From contig MFZZ01000001.1 in assembly GCA_001789555.1 (NCBI GenBank), forward strand, positions 1-40,182: 40,182 bases of DNA, written 5' to 3'. Source of the DNA: Candidatus Roizmanbacteria bacterium RIFCSPHIGHO2_12_FULL_38_13 (lineage in GTDB: Bacteria > Patescibacteriota > Microgenomatia > UBA1406 > GWC2-37-13). Below are positions 19,569-28,082 of the stretch, one piece after another. The position numbers were made by a program, and so were the translations under genes. Positions within the stretch are counted from its first letter, which is position 1. Every line of letters starts with the position of its first letter. The notes below the pieces were generated by a model. It was not told where the DNA came from. It made no database searches and worked only from the letters and a program-made list of their open reading frames with translations.

Positions 19569-19892
19569 ATGGCAACAGTAAAAATTGATAATAGCGCATT
19601 CCAAAAGGAAATTCTCGATCATAAAGGAGTTGCGGTCGTCGATTTTTATGCCGATTGGTGTGGACCATGCAAAGTCACCGAACCTATTCTTGAAGAACTT
19701 TCTGAAAAAATGAAAGATGTAAAGTTTGTAAAAATCAATGTCGACGAAAATCAAGAGCTTTCAACTAAATATTCTATCTTTTCTATACCCACTTTTCTCA
19801 TCATGAAAGACGGTACCATAAAAAATCAGATTGTTGGAGCCCATAGTAAAGAAGATTTTGAAAAAGAAATCAACAAAGTCGTTACCTCTTAA
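19569..19892 (+). CDS. trxA: Thioredoxin
   Basis: VAVVDFYADWCGPCKVTEPILEEL active site; KINVDENQELSTKYSIFSIPTFLIMKDG cis-Pro loop. Confidence 0.96.
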   Translation: MATVKIDNSAFQKEILDHKGVAVVDFYADWCGPCKVTEPILEELSEKMKDVKFVKINVDENQELSTKYSIFSIPTFLIMKDGTIKNQIVGAHSKEDFEKEINKVVTS

Positions 19893-20328
19893 TCACCCTC
19901 ACTACTTTTCCGTGAATTGTTTTTAGGATGATATGTGCCTGGCCAAGTATAAATACCGCAAGTTCTGAAAGCCAGCGCCAGGATGTATTAATCGGTTTAT
20001 GAAGACCTTCAACCACCTTTTCATCAGATATGGGCAGCCCTAAATTCTGAAATGGCGATAGTTTTGAGCTGTCGACATATTGCAAACCGGCTTTTTTTAA
20101 TTCGGGATGCAGTTTTGGTTCCTGATCAACTTCGGTAACATATTCTTTTATTTCTTTTCGCTCTGCTTTAGGTTCGTTTTCGGATCTGGCATACTCAACT
20201 TTTTCTGCCGCCTCTTTTGACTCGATAAAAATTGGTACCGACTCTCCTTCTTTGGAAAACGAAACTGAAGCTAGCTTGGTTTTTTTATGTTTTTTCAACA
20301 AATCGTCAATAGGAGTATAGTTTTTCAT
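19882..20328 (-). CDS. Conserved-looking hypothetical protein
   Basis: 148-aa ORF, charged N-terminus, hydrophobic C-terminal segment; 11-bp convergent overlap with thioredoxin. Confidence 0.65.
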   Translation of the reverse strand: MKNYTPIDDLLKKHKKTKLASVSFSKEGESVPIFIESKEAAEKVEYARSENEPKAERKEIKEYVTEVDQEPKLHPELKKAGLQYVDSSKLSPFQNLGLPISDEKVVEGLHKPINTSWRWLSELAVFILGQAHIILKTIHGKVVRVIKR

Positions 20329-20351
20329 AAATTGGCCTTAATATCAGTGTA

Positions 20352-20873
20352 TCATGTCAGTTTTTCTTCTTTTGACTCGTTTCGCGCCAGCACAAAAAGC
20401 AGGTCAGACAGACGATTTATGTAGCAAAGTACTGCATTGTCTTCATCTTTTTTTTCTTTTTTATTATGAATAAATTCTCCAATGCGTCGTTCGGCATTGC
20501 GCACAGATGTTCGAGCAAGGTGTAATCGCGCTGTCACTTCGCTTCCTTGGGGTAGGATAAATCGGACAAGTCTTGGTAGTTTTTTTTCTAAAATATCAAT
20601 ATTTTTTTCTAGAGATAAAACTTGACTATTAATTTTTCCATGATCAAGCTTGGCGCCGGAAAGATAAGCCATGATATTGTAAAGCGTCATCTGGATATTA
20701 CTTAGCAATTCTTGGGTTTTTGAGTCATTTATAGATTCCAGAGCAAAACCGATAAATGAAGTCGCCTCGTCAATCGCGCCATATGCTTCGATCTGCAAAT
20801 CATACTTTAAGACGCGTTTTCCCCCAAACAATGAAGTTTTCCCGCGATCTCCTGTTTTTGTGTAGATTGGCAT
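20352..20873 (-). CDS. Cob(I)alamin adenosyltransferase, PduO type
   Basis: MPIYTKTGDRGKTSLFGGKRVLKYDLQIEAYGAIDEATSFIGFA; ILPQGSEVTARLHLARTSVRNAERR; YINRLSDLLFVLAR. Confidence 0.96.
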   Translation of the reverse strand: MPIYTKTGDRGKTSLFGGKRVLKYDLQIEAYGAIDEATSFIGFALESINDSKTQELLSNIQMTLYNIMAYLSGAKLDHGKINSQVLSLEKNIDILEKKLPRLVRFILPQGSEVTARLHLARTSVRNAERRIGEFIHNKKEKKDEDNAVLCYINRLSDLLFVLARNESKEEKLT

Positions 20874-20903
20874 GTAATATTATACCCAATTTATAGCGTC
20901 AAA

Positions 20904-20932
20904 TTGACAATAGTTTAAAAACGCGCTATAGT
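20904..20932 (+). promoter_or_regulatory. Candidate promoter: TTGACA (20904-20909), 17-nt spacer, TATAGT (20927-20932)
   Basis: Near-consensus -35/-10 boxes with optimal spacing; -10 ends 8 nt before ATG at 20941. Confidence 0.75.
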
Positions 20933-20940
20933 GAAACGAT

Positions 20941-21972
20941 ATGTGGAATAAGGTTCGCATAAAAGAGATTGCATCTTTATTAGTCTTTTTTGCGTTAGTC
21001 CTTGGAGTAGGGATATCTTCTTCAATTATTGATAATAAATCAGCAAAAAGAACTACACGTACCTATGCTGCAGAATTGGCTAATGTTAGTTTAGAACCGT
21101 ATTGTAAAGATGGGTATTATAGTATTCCTGGAGAACCTGAAAAATGTAGTAGGGCGCCTGGCTGTGGCGGATATGATTATGACGAATTAAATGTTATAAA
21201 CAAAATGCCAAACCCGCAAAGCTGTACCACCAATCCACACGCCTGTGGAGGAAAACCACCACTTTGTTGTTACGAAATGGCAAGAACCGGTGATTTTACC
21301 AAATGTATTGGGTATTGGGAGCGCTTATGGTGTCCGAAACAATTATGTGACGAAGCGCGTGCAAATGGAGCTTCTGATGGGCAATGCGGTGGGAGCTGCC
21401 AATGTAATCATGCTTTTGGACACTATTGTGGAGATAATGTAAAGATTATATCAATTGCAGAACGACTCGGGCAAACCGCACCCACTTCAACACCAAACAC
21501 ACCTACCCCAACAAGCACACAAGCCCCCCAACCTCCCACCGCATCACCAACTACACCCAGACCTGTAAACACCGCAACTACCATCCCGTCACCGACAAGA
21601 CCAAATACAACCCAAGCACCGGCGGTCACCACGGCCGGGCAGCCCACACTAACTTCACCAGCACAAATCCCAACACCCACCACCCAAACACAAGCCCAAC
21701 AACCCACGACAGCAACCTCTCAATCTCAAGACGACGACACGGTCCTACCAACATTTGAGCCACCCAGATTTGAACTACCAAAAATTGCTATAAAAGACGT
21801 TGTCAAGCCTGAAAACATTGAAAAAATGAATAAGGCCACCGACCCACCGCTTACAGCGGTCAAGGATGGTTTTGAGACTATACAAAAATATGACCAAAAA
21901 TTGGAGTCATTCGTTGAGCGCTATGTGAAATTTTTTTATGAGGCAATAAAAAATACTGTTAGGAGTTTGTAA
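20941..21972 (+). CDS. Secreted/anchored Cys-rich protein with long Thr/Pro-rich linker
   Basis: N-terminal hydrophobic segment, 14 cysteines by eye between the TM and linker, then TPTSTPNTPTPTSTQAPQPP... low-complexity linker and a C-terminal amphipathic region. Confidence 0.8.
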   Translation: MWNKVRIKEIASLLVFFALVLGVGISSSIIDNKSAKRTTRTYAAELANVSLEPYCKDGYYSIPGEPEKCSRAPGCGGYDYDELNVINKMPNPQSCTTNPHACGGKPPLCCYEMARTGDFTKCIGYWERLWCPKQLCDEARANGASDGQCGGSCQCNHAFGHYCGDNVKIISIAERLGQTAPTSTPNTPTPTSTQAPQPPTASPTTPRPVNTATTIPSPTRPNTTQAPAVTTAGQPTLTSPAQIPTPTTQTQAQQPTTATSQSQDDDTVLPTFEPPRFELPKIAIKDVVKPENIEKMNKATDPPLTAVKDGFETIQKYDQKLESFVERYVKFFYEAIKNTVRSL

Positions 21973-22004
21973 GTTACAAGTTACAAGTTATAAGTTATAA
22001 GTTA
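21971..22004. repeat. Heptamer tandem repeat AAGTTA(C/T), about 5 units
   Basis: aagttac aagttac aagttat aagttat aagtta between convergent genes. Confidence 0.95.
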
Positions 22005-22008
22005 AAAT

Positions 22009-25000
22009 CTAACACTCCGAATGTCCACAGCCGTAACATTTGGCACATCCCTCTTCACGCGCAAGTAGCGCCTGTCCGCAGTCAGGACAAATATCATAGT
22101 GTTTTTCTTGAGTCGTCTGCGCGGCAACAATAGGACTAGTGGTGTCGTTTTCGATGAGGGTTGGCTGTTCTACCTGTCCTACTAATTCAACTTCATGGGC
22201 TTTTCCGTTGCCATTGCCATTTCCATCTGCATTTACGACTTGTTGTTTTTGCAGGTGCTCGAAATGCATTGTCAATACTTTTGCCACTGCGTCAGGCAGA
22301 CTACGAATACGATCCTTACCAAATCCGAGCGCTCGACCGCCGCCGATGCCCTGCAGTTCATCAATGACTTTATTGATACGCTCTTCTGTTGGTAAATGAG
22401 CAGTACTTCTAAAATACATTGAAATCATTCTTCCTAATCCTTCTGCCATTGCAAATACATCAGTTCCTGCCTTACCGACAGTAATAAATACTTCATGTGG
22501 TTCATTGTCGCCATTGGTATTTATAGTGATATAAGCTCGACCTACAGGCGTATTGATACGGTATGTTGATCCGTGTACCACCATCGGCCTAGGTTTGACG
22601 GCAGGTGAAACTGGTCGTGGTAGATTTTTTTCATCTTCCTTCTTGCCCTTCATAGCTTTTCCGCCAGAGGCGGATCGGCCTATGGCCGAAGCGTCGGAGG
22701 GGCGTGTCAGTACTCCCATTCGCGAACCTTCTCGCATATAGGCAATACCTTTAAGCCCATGATCATAAGCGAGAGTATAAAGTTTTTTGACATCTTCAAC
22801 GGTATGGTTGTTTGGAGCATTAACAGTTTTGGAGATTGAAGCATCGACATATTTTTGGATCACGGCCTGCACCATCACATGGTCCTCGGGCGAAAGATCG
22901 TTGGCCGAAACAAACCAATCTGGTCTTTGCAATTTTCCGGATTTAATTTCTTTTTCGTGTTCTTTATACCATTTTTCATATAAATAATGACGCATCGTGT
23001 GTTGCCCCAATCTATCTCGACGGATAAACTCAAACTCATACACGGGTTCTATCCCCGATGTCGTACCTGCCATGAGTGAAGTGGAGCCGGTTGGCGCCTG
23101 CATGAGAAGCACCGAATTGCGAATACCTTTTGATTTCACGATATTTCTAATAGCTGCAGGCATCTTGCGCATAAAACCACTTTTTATAAATTTTTTGCCG
23201 TCAAATTTTGGGAAAGCTCCTTTTTCAGAGGCCAAATTAGCAGAAGCTTTATAAGCCTCATGACAGATCATTTTATACACTTTATCGATAAATTTTAACG
23301 ACTCTTTAGAACCATAGCGAATGTGAAGCTTAATAAGCGCATCACCTAAACCCATGGTGCCAAGACCGACACGCCTCTCTCCTTCAAGTTGAGTTTTTCT
23401 GATGCCCGGGAAAACATACGGATCCATGTCGACAACATTGTCTTGGAAACGAACCGCCATATGGACCACTTGCTTTAAATTACGAAAGTCGAATTTGCCG
23501 GGTTTATTAACATCATTCCCTTTTACAAGCGCGGAAAGATTTATCGATCCTAAATTACAGACTCCCCAAGCCGGAAGTCCTTCTTCACCGCAATTTGAAA
23601 CAATCAATCCATTTGCAGAAAAACGATGAACGTCAGCAACTGTTATATCAAACACTTCTTCAATACCATCTTTCTCCAAAGATTCAAATGTGGCCATAAA
23701 TATTTCTTTATACGGGCCACGTTGGTATAAGGATAAAAAGGATTGAAGTTTATTCTGCTTTACTTCTTGGAGAAATCCGATTAGACCTGAAAACTTGATT
23801 AGACTTTCTTTGGAAATAACAAGCTCGTGATATGACTTACAGTGATACAATTTATTCCCACCGTGACCATCAGGTAAATATCGTTCCCCTTCTAAACGAC
23901 GATTTTTGTAAATTTTGCTAAAAATCCCAAAATTTAATAAAAGTTCTTGTACCTGGCCAAGAAGAGTAGAACTAACTGAAGTGAGTCGTACACTCACACC
24001 TTTTTCAAGCGTACCAATAACGGTGCCGTCACTAGAAAAAAGTCCTTGCAAAAATCCTCGTTGCAATGATTCAGAACCTTCAAATACCGCCGATGGAACG
24101 ATATATTTATTTCCGTGAGTCAATCCTAATTCTGCTGCCATCCTCCACAGTCGTACAGACTCAACAACCGCTTTATCTTCTTGGTCAATATATTGTGGTT
24201 TTACAGGATAACTTCTGGCTATCAACTGCTTTCCCTCAACCATCTGATCGACCATATATGCAAACTGGGGCGCGAGTTCCTTTTTCTCATCACGATAAAA
24301 ATATAATGTTGCAACGTCTTTTTTTAAAGAACCATCACCTACAAGCCAACCCCACACTCGTCCTTCTTCTAAGCTCCCTCTGACGCCAAAATAACCCCCC
24401 GTTGAAACAAGTATCTTGTCTCCTTTTCGAAGTTTTCCCGCCTCCTTTTTCCCTATCGAAGTATATACTTTATGCTCTTCTGTTAATCTTAGCTGATAAC
24501 CCTCCTTTGTAGCAAGCTTATATACCTGTTTTATACCTGTGCGTTTTACAGGCGTAGAGAGATAATTTTTCCCATTTACTACAACCTGAAAGGGTAATCC
24601 TATTTTATATAATTGGCTTATTGTTTTTATCCCATTTGTCGTGGCTACACGAGTATCACCTGTGACACAAGGATTTACACATATGATGCGATTCCAGTAA
24701 TAGTTGTTGTGCATTTTATTATAGCGTTCCATAAAAACAACTCCAGGCTCTGCCGAGCGCCAAGCAGCTTCTCCAATGAGATCCCAAATTTTTCTGGCTT
24801 TAACGACTTTAAAGACCTTAATTTTCTTACCTCTGGCTTTCCATGCTTCTATATCTCCATCCCAAACCTCATCATATTCCGGATCGTTTTTGTCGGGGAA
24901 AATAAGCGGCCAATCAGCGTCTTTCTTAACTGCCTCCATAAAACTGTCTGAAACACAGACCGAAAGATTGGCTCCATTGATTCGTGAAAGATCTTGCTTC

Positions 25001-25545
25001 ACAGTGATAAACTCTTCAATATCCGGATGCCAATCCCACAACATGAGCATGAGTGCGCCTCGTCTTGTGCCTCCTTGCTGAATAATATCTTTAGTTGCAA
25101 GCGAGAAGATTTCGGCCCAGTTACAAGGTCCGGATGAAAATCCGTTCACTTTTTCTACACGAGCACCTTTTGGCCTCAAAGAAGAAATATTTATACCTAC
25201 TCCGCCACCTCGCGCCATAATCTCGATCATCTCACCAAGGGTTTTCAAGATACCTTGACGCGAATCGGCAGGAGAGGGAATGACAAAACAATTGTAAAAA
25301 GTCACCGCATATCCTGTCCCCGCACCAGCGAGAATGCGCCCTCCCGGGACATATTTAAAATCTTCCATGGCTTCGTAAAATGCTTTTTCCCATTTTTTAC
25401 GAACTGATGATTTTTCTTGCTTAGACACCGCACCAGCAATCCGGCGCCACATCTCATTTGGGGTTTTTTCAATTGGATCACCTTTTTTACTTTTAAGAGA
25501 ATATCTATCAAGAAATACTTTTTCTGAGACACCGGATAGTTTCAT
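22009..25545 (-). CDS. nrdJ: Adenosylcobalamin-dependent (class II) ribonucleoside-diphosphate reductase containing an intein
   Basis: GGVGINISSLRPKG, spliced extein junction VNP/CGEEGLPAWGVCNLGSINL, LMQAPTGSTSLMAGTTSGIEPVYEF; TSCPD-like region; C-terminal CPDCG...CAKCYGCGHSEC zinc-ribbon/redox tail. Confidence 0.95.
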   Translation of the reverse strand: MKLSGVSEKVFLDRYSLKSKKGDPIEKTPNEMWRRIAGAVSKQEKSSVRKKWEKAFYEAMEDFKYVPGGRILAGAGTGYAVTFYNCFVIPSPADSRQGILKTLGEMIEIMARGGGVGINISSLRPKGARVEKVNGFSSGPCNWAEIFSLATKDIIQQGGTRRGALMLMLWDWHPDIEEFITVKQDLSRINGANLSVCVSDSFMEAVKKDADWPLIFPDKNDPEYDEVWDGDIEAWKARGKKIKVFKVVKARKIWDLIGEAAWRSAEPGVVFMERYNKMHNNYYWNRIICVNPCVTGDTRVATTNGIKTISQLYKIGLPFQVVVNGKNYLSTPVKRTGIKQVYKLATKEGYQLRLTEEHKVYTSIGKKEAGKLRKGDKILVSTGGYFGVRGSLEEGRVWGWLVGDGSLKKDVATLYFYRDEKKELAPQFAYMVDQMVEGKQLIARSYPVKPQYIDQEDKAVVESVRLWRMAAELGLTHGNKYIVPSAVFEGSESLQRGFLQGLFSSDGTVIGTLEKGVSVRLTSVSSTLLGQVQELLLNFGIFSKIYKNRRLEGERYLPDGHGGNKLYHCKSYHELVISKESLIKFSGLIGFLQEVKQNKLQSFLSLYQRGPYKEIFMATFESLEKDGIEEVFDITVADVHRFSANGLIVSNCGEEGLPAWGVCNLGSINLSALVKGNDVNKPGKFDFRNLKQVVHMAVRFQDNVVDMDPYVFPGIRKTQLEGERRVGLGTMGLGDALIKLHIRYGSKESLKFIDKVYKMICHEAYKASANLASEKGAFPKFDGKKFIKSGFMRKMPAAIRNIVKSKGIRNSVLLMQAPTGSTSLMAGTTSGIEPVYEFEFIRRDRLGQHTMRHYLYEKWYKEHEKEIKSGKLQRPDWFVSANDLSPEDHVMVQAVIQKYVDASISKTVNAPNNHTVEDVKKLYTLAYDHGLKGIAYMREGSRMGVLTRPSDASAIGRSASGGKAMKGKKEDEKNLPRPVSPAVKPRPMVVHGSTYRINTPVGRAYITINTNGDNEPHEVFITVGKAGTDVFAMAEGLGRMISMYFRSTAHLPTEERINKVIDELQGIGGGRALGFGKDRIRSLPDAVAKVLTMHFEHLQKQQVVNADGNGNGNGKAHEVELVGQVEQPTLIENDTTSPIVAAQTTQEKHYDICPDCGQALLAREEGCAKCYGCGHSEC
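23593..24669 (-). mobile_element. Intein (359 aa, protein residues 293-651) with LAGLIDADG homing endonuclease domain
   Basis: N-terminal CVTGDTRVATTNGIKTISQL; LTEEHKVYTSIGKKEAGKLRKGDKILV; LAGLIDADG motifs VWGWLVGDGSL and LQGLFSSDGTV; C-terminal IEEVFDITVADVHRFSANGLIVSN|C. Confidence 0.95.
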
Positions 25546-25608
25546 AATAGTTATAGAGAAACAGAAAATTAATAATTAGGTGTAAATCTTTTCCAGAGAA
25601 CCCGTAAG

Positions 25609-25676
25609 AAATTAGCTTCTTAGCGTCGTAGCTTTTTAGATTTTAATTTCTAAGAAGCTAAGTAGCTAAAAAGCTA
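25609..25676. repeat. Two opposed arrays of about 8-nt CTAARAAG-type units between nrdJ and nrdR
   Basis: TTAGCTTCTTAG (25612-25623) and TAGCTTTTTAG (25629-25639) complementary to CTAAGAAGCTAA (25650-25661) and CTAAAAAGCTA (25666-25676). Confidence 0.9.
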
Positions 25677-26123
25677 TTACAACAACTTCTTCAACTCGTG
25701 CTCAAACTCCTCAACGTCAACAAATCTGCGAAATACCGAGGCGAACCGAATATAGGCTACTTTATCAATATCCTTAAGTCGTAAAGCCACTGCGTTACCT
25801 ATATCCTGACTTTCTACCTCTTGTTTCCCCAAATGCATTATTTGCTGCTCTACTTGGTTGATGATGTTTTCGACTTGATCTGCGGTCACGGTTGTCTTGC
25901 CGACTGCTTTAAATATTCCTTGTCTTAGCTTGTCACGATCAAAACGCTCTCTCTTTTTATCTCTTTTTATGACAAGTAAAGGTAACTCCTCTACTCGCTC
26001 ATAAGTCGTAAATCTATGCTTGCACTTAGGACATGATCGGCGGCGGCGTATCGTGCTCTTGTTATCCGAAACGCGTGTTTCAATAACCTCCGTATTTTCA
26101 TGCTGGCAAAAAAAACACTTCAT
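25677..26123 (-). CDS. nrdR: Transcriptional repressor NrdR
   Basis: MKCFFCQHENTEVIETRVSDNKSTIRRRRSCPKCKHRFTTYERVE zinc ribbon plus ATP-cone (VIKRDKKRERFDRDKLRQGIFKA). Confidence 0.97.
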   Translation of the reverse strand: MKCFFCQHENTEVIETRVSDNKSTIRRRRSCPKCKHRFTTYERVEELPLLVIKRDKKRERFDRDKLRQGIFKAVGKTTVTADQVENIINQVEQQIMHLGKQEVESQDIGNAVALRLKDIDKVAYIRFASVFRRFVDVEEFEHELKKLL

Positions 26124-26430
26124 ATCTTGGGTGCATTTTAACTGTATACCACTAATTGTAGGATTTCAATAGTACTTATTATATCAAAACGCATCAATAA
26201 TTTCCACCAGTTTTTACTACTTTAGCCTGTAATAAAATACCATCGTAGCTCTATCTTTTTTGAACATAAACCTAAAATTAGCTTGTTAATTAAGGTAAAA
26301 ATGGATGGGAATCGTTTTACTACTTTGAAGCTTTCAAAAATATTAGGATTACTATAGTAATCAAATTTAAAGAATTTCTTACATTTATATTTTAATAATA
26401 CTTTTTTAAATTTTTGAGTTATAAGAAAGC

Positions 26431-26446
26431 CCCACTAATAAGTGGG
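26431..26446 (-). terminator. Candidate hairpin terminator downstream of the cupin gene
   Basis: CCCACT-AATA-AGTGGG hairpin; minus-strand reading continues GCTTTCTTAT (weak U-tract). Confidence 0.4.
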
Positions 26447-26509
26447 ATACCGTAGTTGAATTGTTCTAAAGCCAGAATCGAATTTAGTACTGTACTTTGC
26501 CATCAGTTA

Positions 26510-26878
26510 TCAGACTAAAATATGATCTTCAAATGTCCAACCAGGTTCTGAATACGTTAAAAACCAGGCTTCATTGCCTTCAGCATAATGGACAACGTTC
26601 GGTTCTATTGTTAATTTCTCACCTTCTTTGAGAATGTATTTTTTTCCATCTTTATAAACAGTTAATATTCCTTTTACTGCTTCATAAATTTCAGTCGATT
26701 TTTTATGAAAATGCGATTTAGATTTACCTACAATCGCCAATGCAATACTTTTTTCAGGATGATCTGACGTAGATTCTAATTCACAAATAATTTCCGTTGG
26801 ATTTTCCGGTGGGTCAAGAATAACTTTTTTCCCTGGATATCCTTTTTTTATTTGTTTAATGATTCTTTGAGTATTCAT
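26510..26878 (-). CDS. Cupin-domain protein
   Basis: KSHFHKKSTEIYEAVKGILTVYKDGKKYILKEGEKLTIEPNVVHYAEG cupin motifs 1 and 2. Confidence 0.88.
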   Translation of the reverse strand: MNTQRIIKQIKKGYPGKKVILDPPENPTEIICELESTSDHPEKSIALAIVGKSKSHFHKKSTEIYEAVKGILTVYKDGKKYILKEGEKLTIEPNVVHYAEGNEAWFLTYSEPGWTFEDHILV

Positions 26879-26916
26879 TTAAATGGATTATATTAACCTT
26901 GATGTAGTGCGTTTTT

Positions 26917-27354
26917 TTACTTAACCAGAATATTATCAGGTTCTCTAATACAAATATAAAATCCGAATGGATCAGTTAAACGGAAATCCTTTCTTCCCCA
27001 CGGTTTCAGTTCCAACTTCTGCGCAAAGTGACTACTGGGTAAAATTTTTAAAAGAGAATTATAATAATCTTCTATCTTCTGATCAGATATATAAATACAA
27101 ACTTCAACTCCATACCCTCTTGGTGTCTTTTTAGAAAATCTTTTAAAAAACGGATGCTTATAAACTTGTTCGTTTCCACAATAAAACGCCAGTATACTTT
27201 TTTCTCTACACATAACTAGATAACCACTTTCATCTTTAGGAAGGTACTCCCATATTTTTTTAAAACCTAATTTCCCATAAAAGTCTTTTACAAGATTAAA
27301 ATTTGGTACATGGAGCTCAAGAATGATATCTGTAAAAGCTACATTTGTTTTCAT
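26917..27354 (-). CDS. Glyoxalase/bleomycin-resistance (VOC) superfamily protein
   Basis: ILELHVPNFNLVKDFYGKLGFKKIWEY ... GVEVCIYI ... KPWGRKDFRLTDPFGFYICI. Confidence 0.85.
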   Translation of the reverse strand: MKTNVAFTDIILELHVPNFNLVKDFYGKLGFKKIWEYLPKDESGYLVMCREKSILAFYCGNEQVYKHPFFKRFSKKTPRGYGVEVCIYISDQKIEDYYNSLLKILPSSHFAQKLELKPWGRKDFRLTDPFGFYICIREPDNILVK

Positions 27355-27462
27355 CAGAATTGATTATAGCAAAAGTCTAAAATATGAATTAACATGCTGT
27401 AACTAGTCCATTGTGTATACAACTGCTGTAAATTTTGTTTTAAAACCAATCTGGTATAAAAA

Positions 27463-27714
27463 TTATTTATAAATAGTTAAACGATGACCAGCAGTTAAAA
27501 TAAAAATAATTTTATCTTTTGCATTAATACTATAAATAAGTCTATAGACTCCGATTTTATAAGAATATTTTCCTGTTAATTCACGAGTTAATGGTTTTCC
27601 TAATCGAGGGTTTTCTTTCAAATCTTCAAAAACTGCGTCAATTGCTTTTTGATGAAGTAACTTTATTTTTTTAAGTTCTTTTTTTGCTTGAGCGGTAAGC
27701 TTTATTTGATACAT
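27463..27714 (-). CDS. RelE/ParE-family toxin
   Basis: MYQIKLTAQAKKELKKI ... LGKPLTRELTGKYSYKIGVYRLIYSINAKDKIIFILTAGHR. Confidence 0.9.
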   Translation of the reverse strand: MYQIKLTAQAKKELKKIKLLHQKAIDAVFEDLKENPRLGKPLTRELTGKYSYKIGVYRLIYSINAKDKIIFILTAGHRLTIYK

Positions 27715-27994
27715 CGTGCGAAGTAGGAAGTTTTAATTCTTTTTTTACATCTTCCCAGTCATAAACTTTTCCTTTTTGTACGTCTTTCTCACCTTGTTTG
27801 ATAGCTTTAACAAGCTGGGAATCAGCAAGAATTTCATTCGTTTCTTTCCAAGATTCATATTCAACGGCAGAGATTAAAACGGCAGCCGGTGATCCATTTA
27901 CCGTAATAACAAAGTGGCTTAATTTATTTTTTGCGCTTTCCACCAAAGAAGTAAGTTCTTCTCTCGCTTTGGTGATAGGTAATATATTTGCCAT
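27671..27994 (-). CDS. Phd/YefM-family antitoxin
   Basis: MANILPITKAREELTSLVESAKNKLSHFVITVNGSPAAVLISAVEYESWKET; immediately upstream of and overlapping the toxin. Confidence 0.9.
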   Translation of the reverse strand: MANILPITKAREELTSLVESAKNKLSHFVITVNGSPAAVLISAVEYESWKETNEILADSQLVKAIKQGEKDVQKGKVYDWEDVKKELKLPTSHDVSNKAYRSSKKRT

Positions 27995-28000
27995 AAATAA

Positions 28001-28029
28001 ATCTTACATAATTTTGTACAGATTGTCAA
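28001..28029 (-). promoter_or_regulatory. Candidate antitoxin promoter: TTGACA, 17-nt spacer, TAAGAT, 6 nt to ATG
   Basis: Minus-strand reading TTGACA-ATCTGTACAAAATTATG-TAAGAT-TTATTT-ATG. Confidence 0.75.
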
Positions 28030-28068
28030 TCAAAATATTGACAAATACGGTTGACTCTTACTCTCTGC

Positions 28069-28074
28069 TATAAT
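28069..28074 (+). promoter_or_regulatory. Extended -10 box (TGC-TATAAT) for the PIN/HARP-like gene
   Basis: tgcTATAAT, 8 nt before ATG at 28083. Confidence 0.65.
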
Positions 28075-28082
28075 AATCCAAT

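Noticed and set aside
21423-21707. Minus-strand 94-aa ORF (MGCWACVWVVGVG...)
   Set aside because: Shadow of the Thr/Pro-rich linker on the opposite strand; Gly/Val low complexity is the reverse-complement artefact.
22009-25545. Possible frameshift or chimeric RNR because of its 1178-aa length
   Set aside because: The extra 359 aa form a complete intein with N- and C-terminal splice motifs and LAGLIDADG blocks, all in one frame.
26124-26509. Possible tRNA or small RNA in the long intergenic gap
   Set aside because: No cloverleaf, anticodon arm or GTTCRANNC block found by eye; only a palindrome and a weak terminator-like hairpin.
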